From assembly GCA_014190675.1 (NCBI GenBank), contig BJGT01000007.1, positions 1 through 64,000 on the forward strand: DNA of 64,000 nucleotides. The letters are read 5' to 3'. Below the pieces are notes generated by a model that saw only the letters and a list, made by a program, of their open reading frames with translations, searched no databases and was not told the origin of the DNA. This stretch comes from Comamonadaceae bacterium. Its GTDB lineage: Bacteria; Pseudomonadota; Gammaproteobacteria; Burkholderiales; Burkholderiaceae_C. Below are positions 16,301 through 26,950 of the stretch, piece by piece (position 1 is the first letter of the stretch; each line of letters begins with the position of its first letter). The position numbers were made by a program, and so were the translations under genes.

Positions 16301-18313
16301 ATGGGCTTGCAAGGGCGGGTTGAAGAGGCTTTTTCCGAGCAGGGTGCCCTGTCTCGGATGACCCATGAATTCCGTCTGCGGCCGGGCCAGTTGGACATGG
16401 CGCAGGCCATCACCCGCACCTTGGAGGAGGGCGGCGTGCTGGTGGTTGAAGCCGGCACGGGCATCGGCAAGACCTTTGCCTACTTGGTGCCAGCGTTGCT
16501 CAGTGGGAACCGGGTGCTGCTGTCGACTGCCACCAAGGCCTTGCAAGACCAGTTGTTTGGCCGTGACTTGCCAGGTTTGGTGCAGGCGCTGGCCCTGCCG
16601 CTGAAGACCGCGATGCTCAAGGGGCGGGCCAGCTACCTCTGTCAACACCGCCTCCAACTCGCCCGGCTGGACGCTGACCCCGCGGACAGCGAGCAATTGG
16701 CTATTTTGGCCCGCATCGAGCTCTGGGCCCAGGCCAGCGTCTCGGGCGATCTGGCCGAACTCAGCGTCCTTCATGAGCGCTCGCCTTGGGTTGCGCTCGT
16801 CACATCCACCCGCGACAACTGCCTGGGTTCGAAGTGCCCGAGTTGGCGTGTCTGCCATGTCAATCAGGCGCGCCGCGAGGCCCTCTCGGCGGACGTGGTG
16901 GTGGTCAATCACCACCTTTTTTTTGCTGACCTGGCAGTGCGGGAATCGGGGCTGGCCGAGCTTTTGCCATCGGTGCAAACTGTCATCTTTGATGAGGCCC
17001 ATCAACTCAATGAAACTGGCGTTCAGTTTTTGGGCCAGCAGCTCAGCACCGCGCAGATATCCGATTTTGCCGGTGACCTGCTCAATGCTGGGCTTTTGCA
17101 TGCGCGGGGTTGGTGCGATTGGCCGCAGCTGGCATCCCGGCTACAGCAGGTGGCGCTGGACTGGCGGCTGCTGCTTGGCAAGCAGACCGCCGCGGTGAAA
17201 CTACCCTGGTTTGATGCGCACACCGATGATGCTCGGGCGCTGGCCTGGCGCGTTGCGATAGACCTGGTCCATCAAGCCCTTGACCAAGCCCGTCTGGCCT
17301 TGGAATCGGTGGCAGAAACCGGTCCGGAGTTGTCCCGCCTGAGTGAGCGGGTGCTCAGCCTGATCGAACGTATCGAGAGTTTTCGCCTGCCCTGTCCGGC
17401 CGGCTCGACTCGCTGGCTGGAGCTGGGTGGCCACCTCAAGCTGATGGAAACGCCATTGGATATCGCCCAGACCGTCCAGACCCGTTTGCTCGCGGTTCAG
17501 GCAGAGTCCTTGGCGCCCAGGTCATGGATATTCACCTCGGCAAGCCTGGGAGATGACGCCGCCTTGACCTGGTTCACCGAGCCCTGCGGTCTGGCGGCAG
17601 CCCGGGTGTTGCGCATCGACAGCCCATTTGACTATGCGCGGCAGGCAGCCCTCTATGTGCCGAGGGACCTGCCCAAACCAGATCACCCGGAGCACAGCGC
17701 CCAGGTGGCAAATTTTGTCGCCAAAGCCGCGCTCGCACTCGGTGGCAGGACGCTGGTGCTGACCACCAGTTTGCGCGCCCTGCAGCTGATCAGCGAGGCC
17801 TTGGCCAAGGCGTTCTCTGGCTCTGGATCACTCGATATTTTGGTCCAGGGCCGGGGCTCCAAGCGGGACTTGATGAGCCGCTTTCGCCGCGGTGGCAGCG
17901 CTACCACGGCGGGTTGCGTGCTGGTGGCATCAGCCTCATTTTGGGAGGGTGTTGACATACCCGGCGCCGCCCTGCAGATGGTGGTGATTGACAAGTTGCC
18001 CTTCCCCTTCCCGCAAGACCCCCTGGTGCAGGCCCGGGCGCAGAGGCTAGAGGCAGCCGGTCGCCCGGTTTTTAAGGACTATTACCTGCCGGAGGCAGCG
18101 ATCGCGCTCAAGCAGGGGGCTGGCCGGCTGATTCGGCATGAAAGCGATCGTGGTGTGCTGGTGGTGTGCGACACCCGGCTGACCGGCATGGGTTATGGCC
18201 GGCGGCTGTTGGCCGCGCTGCCGCCAATGCGCCGTCTGGCTGATGAGACCGAATTGGCCGCCTTTCTGGAAGAACTTACCAAAGTTTCCACCAAGGACTC
18301 TGGGCGGCCTTGA
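16301..18313 (+). CDS. ATP-dependent Fe-S DNA helicase, DinG/YoaA family
   Basis: XPD-like superfamily 2 helicase acting on DNA repair or stalled-fork structures, 670 aa. Walker A EAGTGIGKTFAY near residue 50 and DEAH box (VIFDEAHQL) near 229. Four cysteines for a [4Fe-4S] cluster are visible: one in SYLCQHR (about 113) and three in NCLGSKCPSWRVC (about 173-183). The C-terminal motifs SASFWEGVDIPG and QGAGRLIRHESDRG are typical. Length lies between YoaA and DinG. It ends inside the convergent bamD gene, with a 38-bp overlap of coding regions. Confidence 0.92.
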   Translation: MGLQGRVEEAFSEQGALSRMTHEFRLRPGQLDMAQAITRTLEEGGVLVVEAGTGIGKTFAYLVPALLSGNRVLLSTATKALQDQLFGRDLPGLVQALALPLKTAMLKGRASYLCQHRLQLARLDADPADSEQLAILARIELWAQASVSGDLAELSVLHERSPWVALVTSTRDNCLGSKCPSWRVCHVNQARREALSADVVVVNHHLFFADLAVRESGLAELLPSVQTVIFDEAHQLNETGVQFLGQQLSTAQISDFAGDLLNAGLLHARGWCDWPQLASRLQQVALDWRLLLGKQTAAVKLPWFDAHTDDARALAWRVAIDLVHQALDQARLALESVAETGPELSRLSERVLSLIERIESFRLPCPAGSTRWLELGGHLKLMETPLDIAQTVQTRLLAVQAESLAPRSWIFTSASLGDDAALTWFTEPCGLAAARVLRIDSPFDYARQAALYVPRDLPKPDHPEHSAQVANFVAKAALALGGRTLVLTTSLRALQLISEALAKAFSGSGSLDILVQGRGSKRDLMSRFRRGGSATTAGCVLVASASFWEGVDIPGAALQMVVIDKLPFPFPQDPLVQARAQRLEAAGRPVFKDYYLPEAAIALKQGAGRLIRHESDRGVLVVCDTRLTGMGYGRRLLAALPPMRRLADETELAAFLEELTKVSTKDSGRP

Positions 18314-19082
18314 CACCCAGACTCAAGAAGCTCGACTGCGGGTAGTTTGCCTGCAGCACACGCCGGCTGTCATCACGCAACTGGGTCATGCCCAGCGCTT
18401 CATAGGATTTGACCAAAATGAACATCGCCTCTTCAACAGCTGGCGTGCCCTGGTGGTCGGCAATCGCCAACTGAGCCCGGTTGACTGCCGCCACATAAGC
18501 GCCCCGGTCAAAGTAATAGCGGGCAACATGCACCTCGTATTCCGCCAGCGAATTCACGATGTAGGCCATACGCTCCCTCGCATCCGGGGCATAGCGCGAC
18601 TGTGGAAAGCGGCTGATCAACTCTTTGAACGCTTCAAACGATTCTTTGGCTGCTTTTTGATCCCGCTCAGACAGGTCTTGGCGGGTGATGGCTGAAAAAA
18701 TACCGAGGTCGTCATTGAAGTTAACCAGGCCTTTGAGGTACAGGGCGTAGTCCAGTGCGGTGCTGGCCGGGTGCAATTTCATGAAACGGTCCAAGGTAGC
18801 GACCGCCTGCGGTGCTTCCCGTGACTTGTAGTGCGCATAGGCCTTGTCCAGTTGTGCCTGCTGGGCCAGCGGGGTTCCGGCGGCTCGGCCTTCGAGCTTG
18901 TCGTACAGTGCTATGGCCTTGTCGTAGGCGCCGTTGCCCGCCTCTTCACGGGCTTCGGCGTATATTTTGCTCGGGCTCCAGTCGGCTGTCGGGTCTTTGG
19001 TCGCGCTGGAGCAGGCGCCCAGCAGCAACACAGCGAGGGCCAATGCGCTAGCGCGCACCCCTGATAATTTGGCTCGAATCAT
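18276..19082 (-). CDS. bamD: outer membrane assembly lipoprotein BamD
   Basis: Essential lipoprotein of the BAM complex that inserts beta-barrel proteins into the outer membrane. 268 aa, lipobox LLLGAC with lipidated Cys24. Tetratricopeptide repeats follow (YDKAIALYDKLEGR, APQAVATLDRFMKLHP, AAKESFEAFKELISRFPQSRYA), with the characteristic MAYIVNSLAEYEVHVARYYF near residue 180. The ATG at 19082 places the signal peptide correctly. It is divergent from rluD with only 12 bp between start codons; bamB, another BAM lipoprotein, is also in this window. Confidence 0.95.
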   Translation of the reverse strand: MIRAKLSGVRASALALAVLLLGACSSATKDPTADWSPSKIYAEAREEAGNGAYDKAIALYDKLEGRAAGTPLAQQAQLDKAYAHYKSREAPQAVATLDRFMKLHPASTALDYALYLKGLVNFNDDLGIFSAITRQDLSERDQKAAKESFEAFKELISRFPQSRYAPDARERMAYIVNSLAEYEVHVARYYFDRGAYVAAVNRAQLAIADHQGTPAVEEAMFILVKSYEALGMTQLRDDSRRVLQANYPQSSFLSLGVKAAQSPWWKLW

Positions 19083-19094
19083 GGGACAACTTTC

Positions 19095-20117
19095 TTGAAA
19101 AAATCCGGACTGAGTATATCGAGCGTACCCCTTGGCGACGGCGTTGAGGAGCCGGTCGATGAGCCCGGCGAGGCCGGGCCGGAGTTCGAGTTGCGTGCCT
19201 GGACGGCCGGTCCGCAGCAGCACGGGCAGCGGCTCGACCGTGTCTTGGCCGACTTGGCGCCCGAATTTTCCCGAAGCTACTTGCAGCAATTGATTGAGCT
19301 GGGCGCCGTTACCCTGAACCAACGGGTGGTCAGCAAGCCCGCGGCAAGGGTGAAAGCGGCTGATGGCGGAACCATTGGGCTACGACCCAGCGCCCAAAGC
19401 CAAGCATTTCGGCCAGAGCTGATGCCGCTTGACGTGGTGTACTCGGACGAGCATCTCTTGGTGATTAACAAGCCTGCTGGCCTGGTGGTGCACCCGGCGC
19501 CTGGAAATTGGAGCGGTACCCTGCTCAATGGTTTACTGGCTTTTGATGCGGCTTTCATGGACCTGCCCCGTGCCGGCATCGTCCACCGCTTGGACAAGGA
19601 CACCAGCGGTCTGATGGTGGTCGCCCGCAGTCGACCAGTGATGGACGCCCTGGTGCGTGCCATCGCTGCACGTGAGCTCGGTCGGCATTATCTGGCGCTG
19701 GCCCACCGCCGCTGGACAGGCCCGCCCAGCCGCGATGTGCTCGCCCCAATGGGCAGAGACCCGCGCAATCGCTTGCGCATGGCGGTTGTTGACTTGGCGT
19801 TGCATCCAGGTAAAACGGCCAGGACTGAAGTCACATGGTTGGAAAATGCAGCCGACGCCTGCCTGCTTCGCTGCAGCTTGCACACCGGCAGAACTCACCA
19901 AGTGCGGGTGCATCTGGCCTGGTTGGGCCATCCCCTGCTCTCCGATGAAACCTATGCCGGCGCTGTGGCCGCGGGCATGCGCCGCCAGGCATTGCATGCT
20001 TGTCAGCTGGTGTTGGTCCACCCGGTCACAGGACTGCGAATGAGCTTTCAAGCGCCACTGCCGGCAGATTTTCAGGCGGCCCTGGCCCATTTGGCCCTAC
20101 GCTACAATTTGGATTGA
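19095..20117 (+). CDS. rluD: 23S rRNA pseudouridine synthase RluD
   Basis: Forms pseudouridines in helix 69 of 23S rRNA, 340 aa. An S4 RNA-binding domain ([19 protein letters not shown], residues about 35-80) precedes the RluA/RluD catalytic domain with [11 protein letters not shown], catalytic Asp near residue 166. The C-terminal [23 protein letters not shown] is typical. It starts with TTG at 19095, preceded by few options because bamD begins 12 bp away on the other strand. A 20-25 residue N-terminal extension precedes the S4 domain, so a later start is possible. Confidence 0.93.
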   Translation: MKKSGLSISSVPLGDGVEEPVDEPGEAGPEFELRAWTAGPQQHGQRLDRVLADLAPEFSRSYLQQLIELGAVTLNQRVVSKPAARVKAADGGTIGLRPSAQSQAFRPELMPLDVVYSDEHLLVINKPAGLVVHPAPGNWSGTLLNGLLAFDAAFMDLPRAGIVHRLDKDTSGLMVVARSRPVMDALVRAIAARELGRHYLALAHRRWTGPPSRDVLAPMGRDPRNRLRMAVVDLALHPGKTARTEVTWLENAADACLLRCSLHTGRTHQVRVHLAWLGHPLLSDETYAGAVAAGMRRQALHACQLVLVHPVTGLRMSFQAPLPADFQAALAHLALRYNLD

Positions 20118-20248
20118 CTCACGAACAGCGGCTTCCTAGCAAACACCCAGGGTGCCCGTGCAGCAGTTGCTTCCATCTGCCTCATGCGCCGTGTGCAGTC
20201 ACCCCGTTCTCGCGCCATCAGGGCGCCCTACCCGGACCCGTCACACCT

Positions 20249-20923
20249 ATGAATACGGCCGAAGCAAAACGTATTTTGGAAACCGCACTGATTTGCGCGC
20301 AGCAGCCATTGCAGATGCGCGACTTGCGCGCGCTGTTTGAGGACGAGGTCGGCGCCGATACCATCCGCGACATGTTGCTGGCGCTGCAACTTGACTGGAC
20401 ACCGCGTGGTTTGGAGCTGCTCAGTGTCGCATCGGGCTGGCGTTTTCAAAGCCGTCCCGAGCTGCGGATTTACCTGGACCGCCTGCACCCGGAAAAGCCG
20501 CCTCGCTACAGCCGCGCAACGCTAGAAACTCTGGCCATCATCGCCTACCGGCAGCCGGTGACCCGAGGCGATATCGAGGACATCCGTGGTGTCACGGTCA
20601 ACGCTTTGACCCTCAAGCATCTCGAGGACCGGTCCTGGGTTGAGGTGATCGGGCACCGCGAGTCGCCTGGGCGCCCAGCGCTGTTTGCAACAACAAGGCA
20701 TTTTCTCGATGACCTGGGCCTGAACTCCTTGGCGCAACTGCCCCTGCTAGATCATCCGGCGCAACAGGCTGGTGCGCTCGAAGCCCTTGGGGCTGGCGAG
20801 GTCCTGAGCCTGCAGACGGCAGCAACTGACTCGCCCGACCCCGGCGCAGGCAGCGCTGCGCAAGCGGCTCAGGGCGCGCCGGCCGCAGCCGACTTGTTTG
20901 ATTTGACAGGAAGCCTGCAATGA
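20249..20923 (+). CDS. scpB: chromosome segregation and condensation protein ScpB
   Basis: Winged-helix kleisin-interacting subunit of the SMC-ScpA-ScpB condensin. 224 aa. The two winged-helix units run from [14 protein letters not shown] to [26 protein letters not shown] (about 170), the latter being the diagnostic stretch. An Ala/Gly-rich tail follows. The ATG at 20249 is selected because [11 protein letters not shown] begins the first helix; the upstream open frame has no homology. It overlaps rluB by ATGA. scpA is not in this window. Confidence 0.93.
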   Translation: MNTAEAKRILETALICAQQPLQMRDLRALFEDEVGADTIRDMLLALQLDWTPRGLELLSVASGWRFQSRPELRIYLDRLHPEKPPRYSRATLETLAIIAYRQPVTRGDIEDIRGVTVNALTLKHLEDRSWVEVIGHRESPGRPALFATTRHFLDDLGLNSLAQLPLLDHPAQQAGALEALGAGEVLSLQTAATDSPDPGAGSAAQAAQGAPAAADLFDLTGSLQ

Positions 20924-22266
20924 CTGCGAACACCGCCGATGTGACTGATGCAAGCGGCCTGCTGCCCGAGCAAGCGGCGCCGCCAGTCCTGCAGCCCGAG
21001 CAGGCGGCAGATCCAGCGGCCGTTGAGCCCGGCGCGCAAAGCAGTCGATTCAATGACGTGGTGTCTGGTCTGTTCGATGCAGATGAAGCTCAGCCAGACC
21101 TGCAACCGGCCCGGCGGGTCCTGGCCCCACAGGCCGAAAATCCCAAGTTGCACAAGGTGCTGGCCCAAAACGGCATGGGTTCGCGACTGGAGATGGAGCA
21201 GCTCATCATGGAGGGGCGCATCACGGTCAACAATGAGCCTGCACACATTGGCCAGAGGATTCAGTTTGGAGACCATGTCAAGGTCAATGGCAAGCCGATT
21301 CGCATCCGGATTGATCCGCCACCGGCCCGGGTCATCGCCTACCACAAGCCCGCTGGTGAGGTGGTTACCCACGACGATCCGCAGAACCGGCCCACTGTGT
21401 TTCGCCGCCTGCCCAAGTTGTTTCAAGGTAAATGGCAGTCGGTCGGCCGGCTTGACCTCAACACCGAGGGACTGCTCTTGTTCAGCAGTTCGGGGGAGCT
21501 GGCAAATCATTTGATGCACCCGCGCTTTGGACTGGAGCGGGAGTACGCCGTTCGAGTTTTGGGAGCCTTGAGCCGGGAGGAAAAGCAGCGACTGACCGAT
21601 GGTGTCCAACTCGACGACGGCATGGCCCAGTTTGGCTCGATTGAAGAGGGCGGTGGCGAAGGTTCGAATTGCTGGTACCGGGTGACCATTTCAGAGGGCA
21701 GAAACCGTGAAGTAAGACGTATGTTTGAGGCGGTAGGCCATGCTGTCAGCCGGCTGATCCGTATCCGCTACGGCGCCATGCTGCTGCCGCGCGGCCTCAA
21801 GCGCGGGGCCTGGCTGGAGCTAGCCGAGACCGACATCAATCTGCTGATGCAGGCGGTCGGCAGTGCCCAGCCAAACACCAGTCGGGGCCGCGGCGATGGC
21901 GCCACCGGCCCAGGGGGGCGGGGACGTAATCGGGGCTCACGCGCTGGTGGCAGTGCGCGCAAGCCCAATGCCGGCCCACGGCCCGACCCGGTGAGCATAC
22001 CGGATCCGATTCAGACCGCCACCGGCGCGGGCATGGGTGCTCGAAAGACCCGCCCACAACGCGGCGAGCACAGTGATCGCTCGGCAGCTGCGAGCCAACC
22101 CGACCCGATGAAAACTGCGTTTGGTTACATCGGCGCCGACAGTTTCACCCGTCAGCGGCAGGACCAGGGCCAACGCCGCAAAAGTGGTGGTGGTGGTGGT
22201 GCTGGCGGCAACAACAACGGTGGCGGTGGCGGCGCATCGCGTCGCGGCGGTGGTCGTGGGCGCTGA
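20920..22266 (+). CDS. rluB: 23S rRNA pseudouridine synthase RluB with Gly/Arg-rich tail
   Basis: RsuA-family pseudouridine synthase (position 2605 of 23S rRNA in E. coli). 448 aa, longer than the 290-aa E. coli protein. An acidic N-terminal extension (1-70) precedes the S4 domain ([19 protein letters not shown]). The catalytic domain carries [12 protein letters not shown] with the active Asp and [15 protein letters not shown]. From about residue 310 the protein becomes a Gly/Arg/Pro-rich disordered tail ending in GGG repeats and RGGGRGR. Translationally coupled to scpB (ATGA), a widely conserved pair. Confidence 0.93.
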   Translation: MTANTADVTDASGLLPEQAAPPVLQPEQAADPAAVEPGAQSSRFNDVVSGLFDADEAQPDLQPARRVLAPQAENPKLHKVLAQNGMGSRLEMEQLIMEGRITVNNEPAHIGQRIQFGDHVKVNGKPIRIRIDPPPARVIAYHKPAGEVVTHDDPQNRPTVFRRLPKLFQGKWQSVGRLDLNTEGLLLFSSSGELANHLMHPRFGLEREYAVRVLGALSREEKQRLTDGVQLDDGMAQFGSIEEGGGEGSNCWYRVTISEGRNREVRRMFEAVGHAVSRLIRIRYGAMLLPRGLKRGAWLELAETDINLLMQAVGSAQPNTSRGRGDGATGPGGRGRNRGSRAGGSARKPNAGPRPDPVSIPDPIQTATGAGMGARKTRPQRGEHSDRSAAASQPDPMKTAFGYIGADSFTRQRQDQGQRRKSGGGGGAGGNNNGGGGGASRRGGGRGR

Positions 22267-22365
22267 GCAGGCCGACAAACACTCAGCCGCTTTTGTCGCT
22301 TTGGGCGGCGTAAAATGCGCGGTCTTGCCATCGGGGCAAATTTCTTTTAAGGCGAATGAATTGAC

Positions 22366-22791
22366 ATGACTATCGAACGAACTCTCTCCATCATCAAGCC
22401 CGATGCGGTTGCTAAAAATGTGATTGGCCAAATCTATGCCCGGTTTGAGGCTGCCGGGCTCAAGGTGATTGCAGCCAGGATGGTGCATTTGTCCCGGCGG
22501 GAGGCAGAGGCCTTTTACGCGGTGCATCAGTCCCGGCCATTTTTCAAGGACTTGGTCGAGTTCATGATCTCCGGGCCGGTCATGATCCAGGCGCTTGAAG
22601 GCGACAACGCGGTCCTTAAAAACCGTGATTTGATGGGTGCAACCGATCCGAAAAAGGCGGCAGCAGGCACCATTCGCGCAGATTTTGCTGACAGCATAGA
22701 CGCCAACGCGGTGCACGGCTCGGACGCCGCCGAAACCGCTGCTGTCGAGCTCGGGTTCTTTTTCCCGGGCATGAACATTTACGGCCGATAA
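22366..22791 (+). CDS. ndk: nucleoside diphosphate kinase
   Basis: Transfers the gamma-phosphate of ATP to nucleoside diphosphates through a phosphohistidine. 141 aa, exact family length. N-terminus [12 protein letters not shown], the Kpn loop, and His117 in NAVHGSDA as the phosphorylated residue. Starts the long plus-strand housekeeping run that continues to 38.8 kb; rlmN begins 8 bp after its stop. Confidence 0.98.
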   Translation: MTIERTLSIIKPDAVAKNVIGQIYARFEAAGLKVIAARMVHLSRREAEAFYAVHQSRPFFKDLVEFMISGPVMIQALEGDNAVLKNRDLMGATDPKKAAAGTIRADFADSIDANAVHGSDAAETAAVELGFFFPGMNIYGR

Positions 22792-22799
22792 GTCATCCC

Positions 22800-23948
22800 A
22801 TGACGGTCAATCTGCTCGATTACGATCTCGAGGGATTGGCCGTTTTTTGTGAAGGCCTGGGAGAGAAACGCTATCGTGCAGTTCAGTTGTTTCGTTGGAT
22901 TCACCAAAAAGGCGCTACCCAATTTGATGCGATGACAGATTTGGCCAAGTCCTTGCGCCAAAAACTGCCGCTCGCTGCGCGGCTGACTGGGCCCGTGTTG
23001 TTATCCCAGCATATTTCAGCAGACGGAACCATCAAGTGGCTGTTCGATATGGGCGGCGGAGATGCCATTGAAACCGTCTTTATCCCAGAGGAAGATCGCG
23101 GTACCCTGTGCATTTCATCGCAGGCCGGTTGTGCCGTGGGCTGCCGTTTTTGTTCGACCGGGCACCAGGGCTTTAGCCGCAACCTGAGCACTGCTGAAAT
23201 CCTGGGGCAGCTGTGGTTTGCCGAGCATTTTCTGCGCCGGCACCTACAGCAGTCTGAGCGGGTGATCTCCAATATCGTCATGATGGGCATGGGTGAGCCC
23301 CTGCAAAATTATGCAGCACTGCTGCCCGCCTTGCGGGTGATGCTCGATGACCACGGTTATGGCTTATCAAGGCGGCGCTTGACGGTTTCGACCTCGGGCG
23401 TGGTACCCGTGATGGACCGCTTGGCGTTGGACTGCCCGGTGGCATTGGCGGTGTCCCTGCATGCCCCGAGCGACAGTCTGCGCGACAGCCTGGTGCCATT
23501 GAACAAAAAATACCCGCTGCATGAATTGCTCGACGCCTGCACCCGCTACCTGGCCCATGCGCCACGCGACTTCATCACCTTCGAATACTGCATGCTCGAT
23601 GGAGTCAACGACCAACTTCCCCATGCGCAGGCATTGGTGCAGTTGCTGCGACAGCGCACCAAACAGGGTTTGACTTGCAAATTCAACCTGATTCCCTTTA
23701 ACCCCTTTCCGGCGTCTGGCCTGCTGTGTTCCAAGCCGGCTCAGGTGCAGGCCTTTGCCAAGGTGCTCAGCGATGCCGGCATCGTCACCACGGTGCGCAA
23801 GACCCGGGGTGATGACATCGATGCCGCTTGCGGTCAACTCGCCGGTGATGTCCAAGACCGCACCGGTGTGGGCCAACGCATGTTTCGGCAGCGTCGCCTG
23901 ATGACTGCACCGGCAGCCGAGGCTGCCATGTCTGTGCCGGGGGCTTGA
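22800..23948 (+). CDS. rlmN: dual-specificity RNA methyltransferase RlmN
   Basis: Radical SAM enzyme that methylates C2 of A2503 in 23S rRNA and A37 in some tRNAs, 382 aa. Cluster motif CAVGCRFC and the methyl-carrying cysteines in TLCISSQAG and [12 protein letters not shown] are all present. The N-terminal accessory helical domain ([18 protein letters not shown]) recognises RNA. Length is normal. It is followed 3 bp later by the pilus TPR lipoprotein gene. Confidence 0.97.
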   Translation: MTVNLLDYDLEGLAVFCEGLGEKRYRAVQLFRWIHQKGATQFDAMTDLAKSLRQKLPLAARLTGPVLLSQHISADGTIKWLFDMGGGDAIETVFIPEEDRGTLCISSQAGCAVGCRFCSTGHQGFSRNLSTAEILGQLWFAEHFLRRHLQQSERVISNIVMMGMGEPLQNYAALLPALRVMLDDHGYGLSRRRLTVSTSGVVPVMDRLALDCPVALAVSLHAPSDSLRDSLVPLNKKYPLHELLDACTRYLAHAPRDFITFEYCMLDGVNDQLPHAQALVQLLRQRTKQGLTCKFNLIPFNPFPASGLLCSKPAQVQAFAKVLSDAGIVTTVRKTRGDDIDAACGQLAGDVQDRTGVGQRMFRQRRLMTAPAAEAAMSVPGA

Positions 23949-23951
23949 CCG

Positions 23952-24800
23952 ATGCCAGAGAAACTTGCCCTGCAGGCTACGGATTGGCGTGCGCTTCGGT
24001 CGGCGCTGATCCTTGGCATGGGCATGGCTGTATTGGCTGGGTTGGGGGTCTTGGGTGCTTGTGCGTCTGCGCCAGAGGCTGCAGCCGTGGCCGCGGGCGA
24101 CCTGCTAACCCCATCCGATGAGCCGGCGGCGCGCAAGCGGGCCCGGATTCGCCTCGAACTTGCCCTCGCTTATTTTGAACAGGGACAAACCACGGTTGCT
24201 CTGGACGAACTCAATCAGGCGCTTCAGGCTGATCCGGTGTATGCCCCGGCACACAATTTGCGCGGTCTGATCTATTTGCGCCTCAAAGATTTTTCTGTTG
24301 CTGATGAAAGCTTCAGGAAGGCTTTGGTGCTCAATCCGCGCGATGCCAATGTGAAGCACAACCTTGCTTGGCTGTTGTGTCAGCAGCAGCGCTGGCCAGA
24401 ATCCTTCCAGCGTTTTGAGCAGGTGCTGTCTGACCCGGGCTACACCGAGCAGGCAAAAACCTTTCGCGCGCTGGGACTGTGTCAGGCCAGGGCTGGAATG
24501 TCAGACCAGGCAGAGCGTAATTTGCTCAAATCCCACGAGTACGATCCGGCCAACCCGGTCACACTGTTCAATTTGGCGGCCCTGATGCATGCGCGTGGCG
24601 ATTTGCCCCGAGCTCAGTGGCATGTCAGGCGGCTCAACAACAGCGAGCTGGCCAATGCCGAATCTTTTTGGCTGGGTGTCAAGGTCGAGCGGGGTCTGGA
24701 TAATCGTGTTGCCATGGAACAGCTGAGCCTCCAATTGGTCAAGAGATTTCCGCTGTCGCGCGAGTCTGATTCCCTGCAACGGGGCGCTTTTGATGAGTGA
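23952..24800 (+). CDS. pilW: type IV pilus biogenesis TPR lipoprotein PilW/PilF
   Basis: 282 aa. An N-terminal hydrophobic segment ends in a lipobox-like GVLGAC (Cys37), so it is probably an outer-membrane lipoprotein that assists secretin (PilQ) assembly. Several TPR units follow: RIRLELALAYFEQGQTTVALDELNQAL, APAHNLRGLIYLRLKDFSVADESFRKAL and VKHNLAWLLCQQQRWPES. The rlmN-pilW-rodZ order is characteristic of Beta/Gammaproteobacteria. Overlaps the next gene by 8 bp. Confidence 0.9.
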   Translation: MPEKLALQATDWRALRSALILGMGMAVLAGLGVLGACASAPEAAAVAAGDLLTPSDEPAARKRARIRLELALAYFEQGQTTVALDELNQALQADPVYAPAHNLRGLIYLRLKDFSVADESFRKALVLNPRDANVKHNLAWLLCQQQRWPESFQRFEQVLSDPGYTEQAKTFRALGLCQARAGMSDQAERNLLKSHEYDPANPVTLFNLAALMHARGDLPRAQWHVRRLNNSELANAESFWLGVKVERGLDNRVAMEQLSLQLVKRFPLSRESDSLQRGAFDE

Positions 24801-25671
24801 GCCGACAGCCTTGCCCGAGCAGGCGCCAGACCTGGGCGCTGGCCAGGCCGATTCGCCCGAGCGGCCTGGCGCCATGCTGCGCGCTGCCCGCGAAGCCAAG
24901 GGTCTGCATATCGGCGCCTTGGCGGTGGCCTTGAAAGTGCCTGTCAGGAAGCTCGAGGCGCTTGAAGCTGACCGGCTCAGTGAATTGCCTGACATGGTGT
25001 TCGCCCGCGGCTTGGCGGCCGGCGTTTGCCGGGTCCTGAATATTCCGGATGCCCCGATTCTTGCCAAGCTGCCGCAGCGCCTTGTGCCCCGGCTCAATGT
25101 GGGGGATGCTCGCCTCAATGCCTCCTACCGGGTCAAAGGGCAGCGAACTGAGGCGTCGCTTGCAGGGCAGTTGTTAAGGCCTCCGGGCATAGCTGTTCTT
25201 GCACTGCTCATTGCCGGGTTGTTGATGATTTTCTTCCCCTTTCACCAGGTGTTGCAAAGCCAGGATGATGTCGCCGCCGTGCCGATTGAAACACCTGGTG
25301 CAGCGCCGCTGAACCCGCCGGCCGAAGCCCGCCCCGAGTTGGCCGATACACAGGCCCGAGGTGCCGGCTCGGCCGCCCTGCCCGGCAGTCTACCGGCCAG
25401 TGCGCTGGCTTTGGTGGAGGGGCCGGCTAGCCGCAGCGGTCTGCTGGTGCTGCAGGCACGCGGCTTGTCCTGGGTCGAGGTGACCGATGCCAAGGGTGTG
25501 GTGCAGCTGCGCAAGCACCTGTCACAGGGTGATGTGCACGGCTTCTCGGCTGCGTTGCCGATGTCGGTGGTGTTGGGCAATGCGGACATGATGAGTGTTC
25601 AGATTCGCGGCGTGAATTTTGATTTGACTGCGTCAACCAAAGACAAGGTTGCCCGTTTCGAGGTGAAATAA
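24793..25671 (+). CDS. rodZ: RodZ-like helix-turn-helix membrane protein
   Basis: 292 aa, modular: a cytoplasmic HTH_25 domain ([25 protein letters not shown], residues 26-95), a basic juxtamembrane stretch, and one transmembrane helix ([17 protein letters not shown], about 135-153). A Pro/Ala linker and a C-terminal DUF4115 domain ([16 protein letters not shown]) follow. In RodZ the HTH contacts MreB and supports rod shape. The ATG at 24793 lies inside the pilW end. Its TAA shares a base with the ispG ATG. Some annotations call this gene a domain of unknown function or regulator. Confidence 0.88.
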   Translation: MSEPTALPEQAPDLGAGQADSPERPGAMLRAAREAKGLHIGALAVALKVPVRKLEALEADRLSELPDMVFARGLAAGVCRVLNIPDAPILAKLPQRLVPRLNVGDARLNASYRVKGQRTEASLAGQLLRPPGIAVLALLIAGLLMIFFPFHQVLQSQDDVAAVPIETPGAAPLNPPAEARPELADTQARGAGSAALPGSLPASALALVEGPASRSGLLVLQARGLSWVEVTDAKGVVQLRKHLSQGDVHGFSAALPMSVVLGNADMMSVQIRGVNFDLTASTKDKVARFEVK

Positions 25672-26942
25672 TGGACTGCTCTGTACCAATTGAATCTGCC
25701 TATGCCCGGCCCCGGCAGTCTAGGCAGGCGCGCGTCGTCTGGAACTCCCGCGTGATCACGGTGGGCGGGGATGCCCCGGTCCGGGTGCAGTCCATGACCA
25801 ATACCGACACGGTTGATGTCATCGGCACAGCGATTCAGGTGAAAGAACTCGCGCTGGCCGGCTCCGAGATGGTGCGCGTTACTGTGAATACGCCCGAGGC
25901 TGCGCAGGCGGTGCCTTTTGTGCGTGAGCAATTGGACCGGATGGGCATTGATGTGCCTCTGGTGGGCGATTTCCATTACAACGGGCACCGTTTGTTGACA
26001 GACTTTCCCGACTGTGCTCAGGCTCTGTCCAAGTACCGCATCAACCCGGGTAATGTCGGCAAGGGCGAGAAGCGAGACCGCCAGTTCGGCCTGATGATCG
26101 AGGCGGCGATGCGCTGGGACAAGCCGGTGCGCATTGGCGTGAACTGGGGCAGCTTGGACCAAGAATTGCTCGCCGGACTGATGGATGACAACAGCCGCCG
26201 CGCCACGCCCTGGCCGGCCAAGCCCGTGATGTACGAGGCGCTGATCACGTCGGCCATTGAATCTGCCCGGCGTGCCGGCGAGATGGGCATGAAACCCAAT
26301 CAGATTATTTTGTCTTGCAAGGTGAGCGGTGTGCAGGACTTGGTCTCGGTGTATCGGGAACTCGCCAGGCGCTGCGACTACCCCTTGCATTTGGGCTTGA
26401 CTGAGGCTGGCATGGGTAGCAAGGGCGTTGTGGCTTCCAGCGTGGCCCTGGGCATCTTGCTTCAGGAGGGCATTGGCGACACGATTCGCGTCTCGCTCAC
26501 CCCGCAGCCCGACGAGTCCCGAACCCAGGAAGTGGTGGTTGCCTCTGACATTTTGCAGGCACTCGAGCTGCGCTCCTTTGTGCCGAGTGTGACAGCCTGC
26601 CCCGGTTGTGGTCGTACGACCAGCACCACGTTCCAAGAGTTGACCCAACAGATCGAGGGTTTTTTACGCTCCCAGATGCCGCTCTGGCGCGACCAATACC
26701 CCGGGGTGGAAAAACTCCGTGTTGCCGTCATGGGATGCATCGTGAACGGCCCCGGTGAGAGCAAGCATGCTGATATTGGCATAAGCCTGCCCGGCACCGG
26801 CGAGGCCCCCGCGGCCCCGGTGTTCATTGACGGCGAGAAATGCATGACCCTGCGGGGCGACGCGATTGCACAGGAGTTCCAGAAAATTGTTGAGCAGTAC
26901 ATTGACAAGCGCTTTGGCAAAGCAGCGATGGCCACACAGTGA
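25671..26942 (+). CDS. ispG: 4-hydroxy-3-methylbut-2-enyl diphosphate synthase (flavodoxin)
   Basis: Penultimate step of the MEP isoprenoid pathway, converting MEcPP to HMBPP with a [4Fe-4S] cluster. 423 aa. TIM-barrel domain with VQSMTNTDT and DFHYNGH; cluster cysteines in TACPGCGRT and [10 protein letters not shown]. The insert between barrel and cluster domains is the usual proteobacterial size. Sits in the classical rodZ-ispG-hisS order with a one-base overlap on the upstream side. Confidence 0.97.
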   Translation: MDCSVPIESAYARPRQSRQARVVWNSRVITVGGDAPVRVQSMTNTDTVDVIGTAIQVKELALAGSEMVRVTVNTPEAAQAVPFVREQLDRMGIDVPLVGDFHYNGHRLLTDFPDCAQALSKYRINPGNVGKGEKRDRQFGLMIEAAMRWDKPVRIGVNWGSLDQELLAGLMDDNSRRATPWPAKPVMYEALITSAIESARRAGEMGMKPNQIILSCKVSGVQDLVSVYRELARRCDYPLHLGLTEAGMGSKGVVASSVALGILLQEGIGDTIRVSLTPQPDESRTQEVVVASDILQALELRSFVPSVTACPGCGRTTSTTFQELTQQIEGFLRSQMPLWRDQYPGVEKLRVAVMGCIVNGPGESKHADIGISLPGTGEAPAAPVFIDGEKCMTLRGDAIAQEFQKIVEQYIDKRFGKAAMATQ

Positions 26943-26950
26943 GTCGGCCC

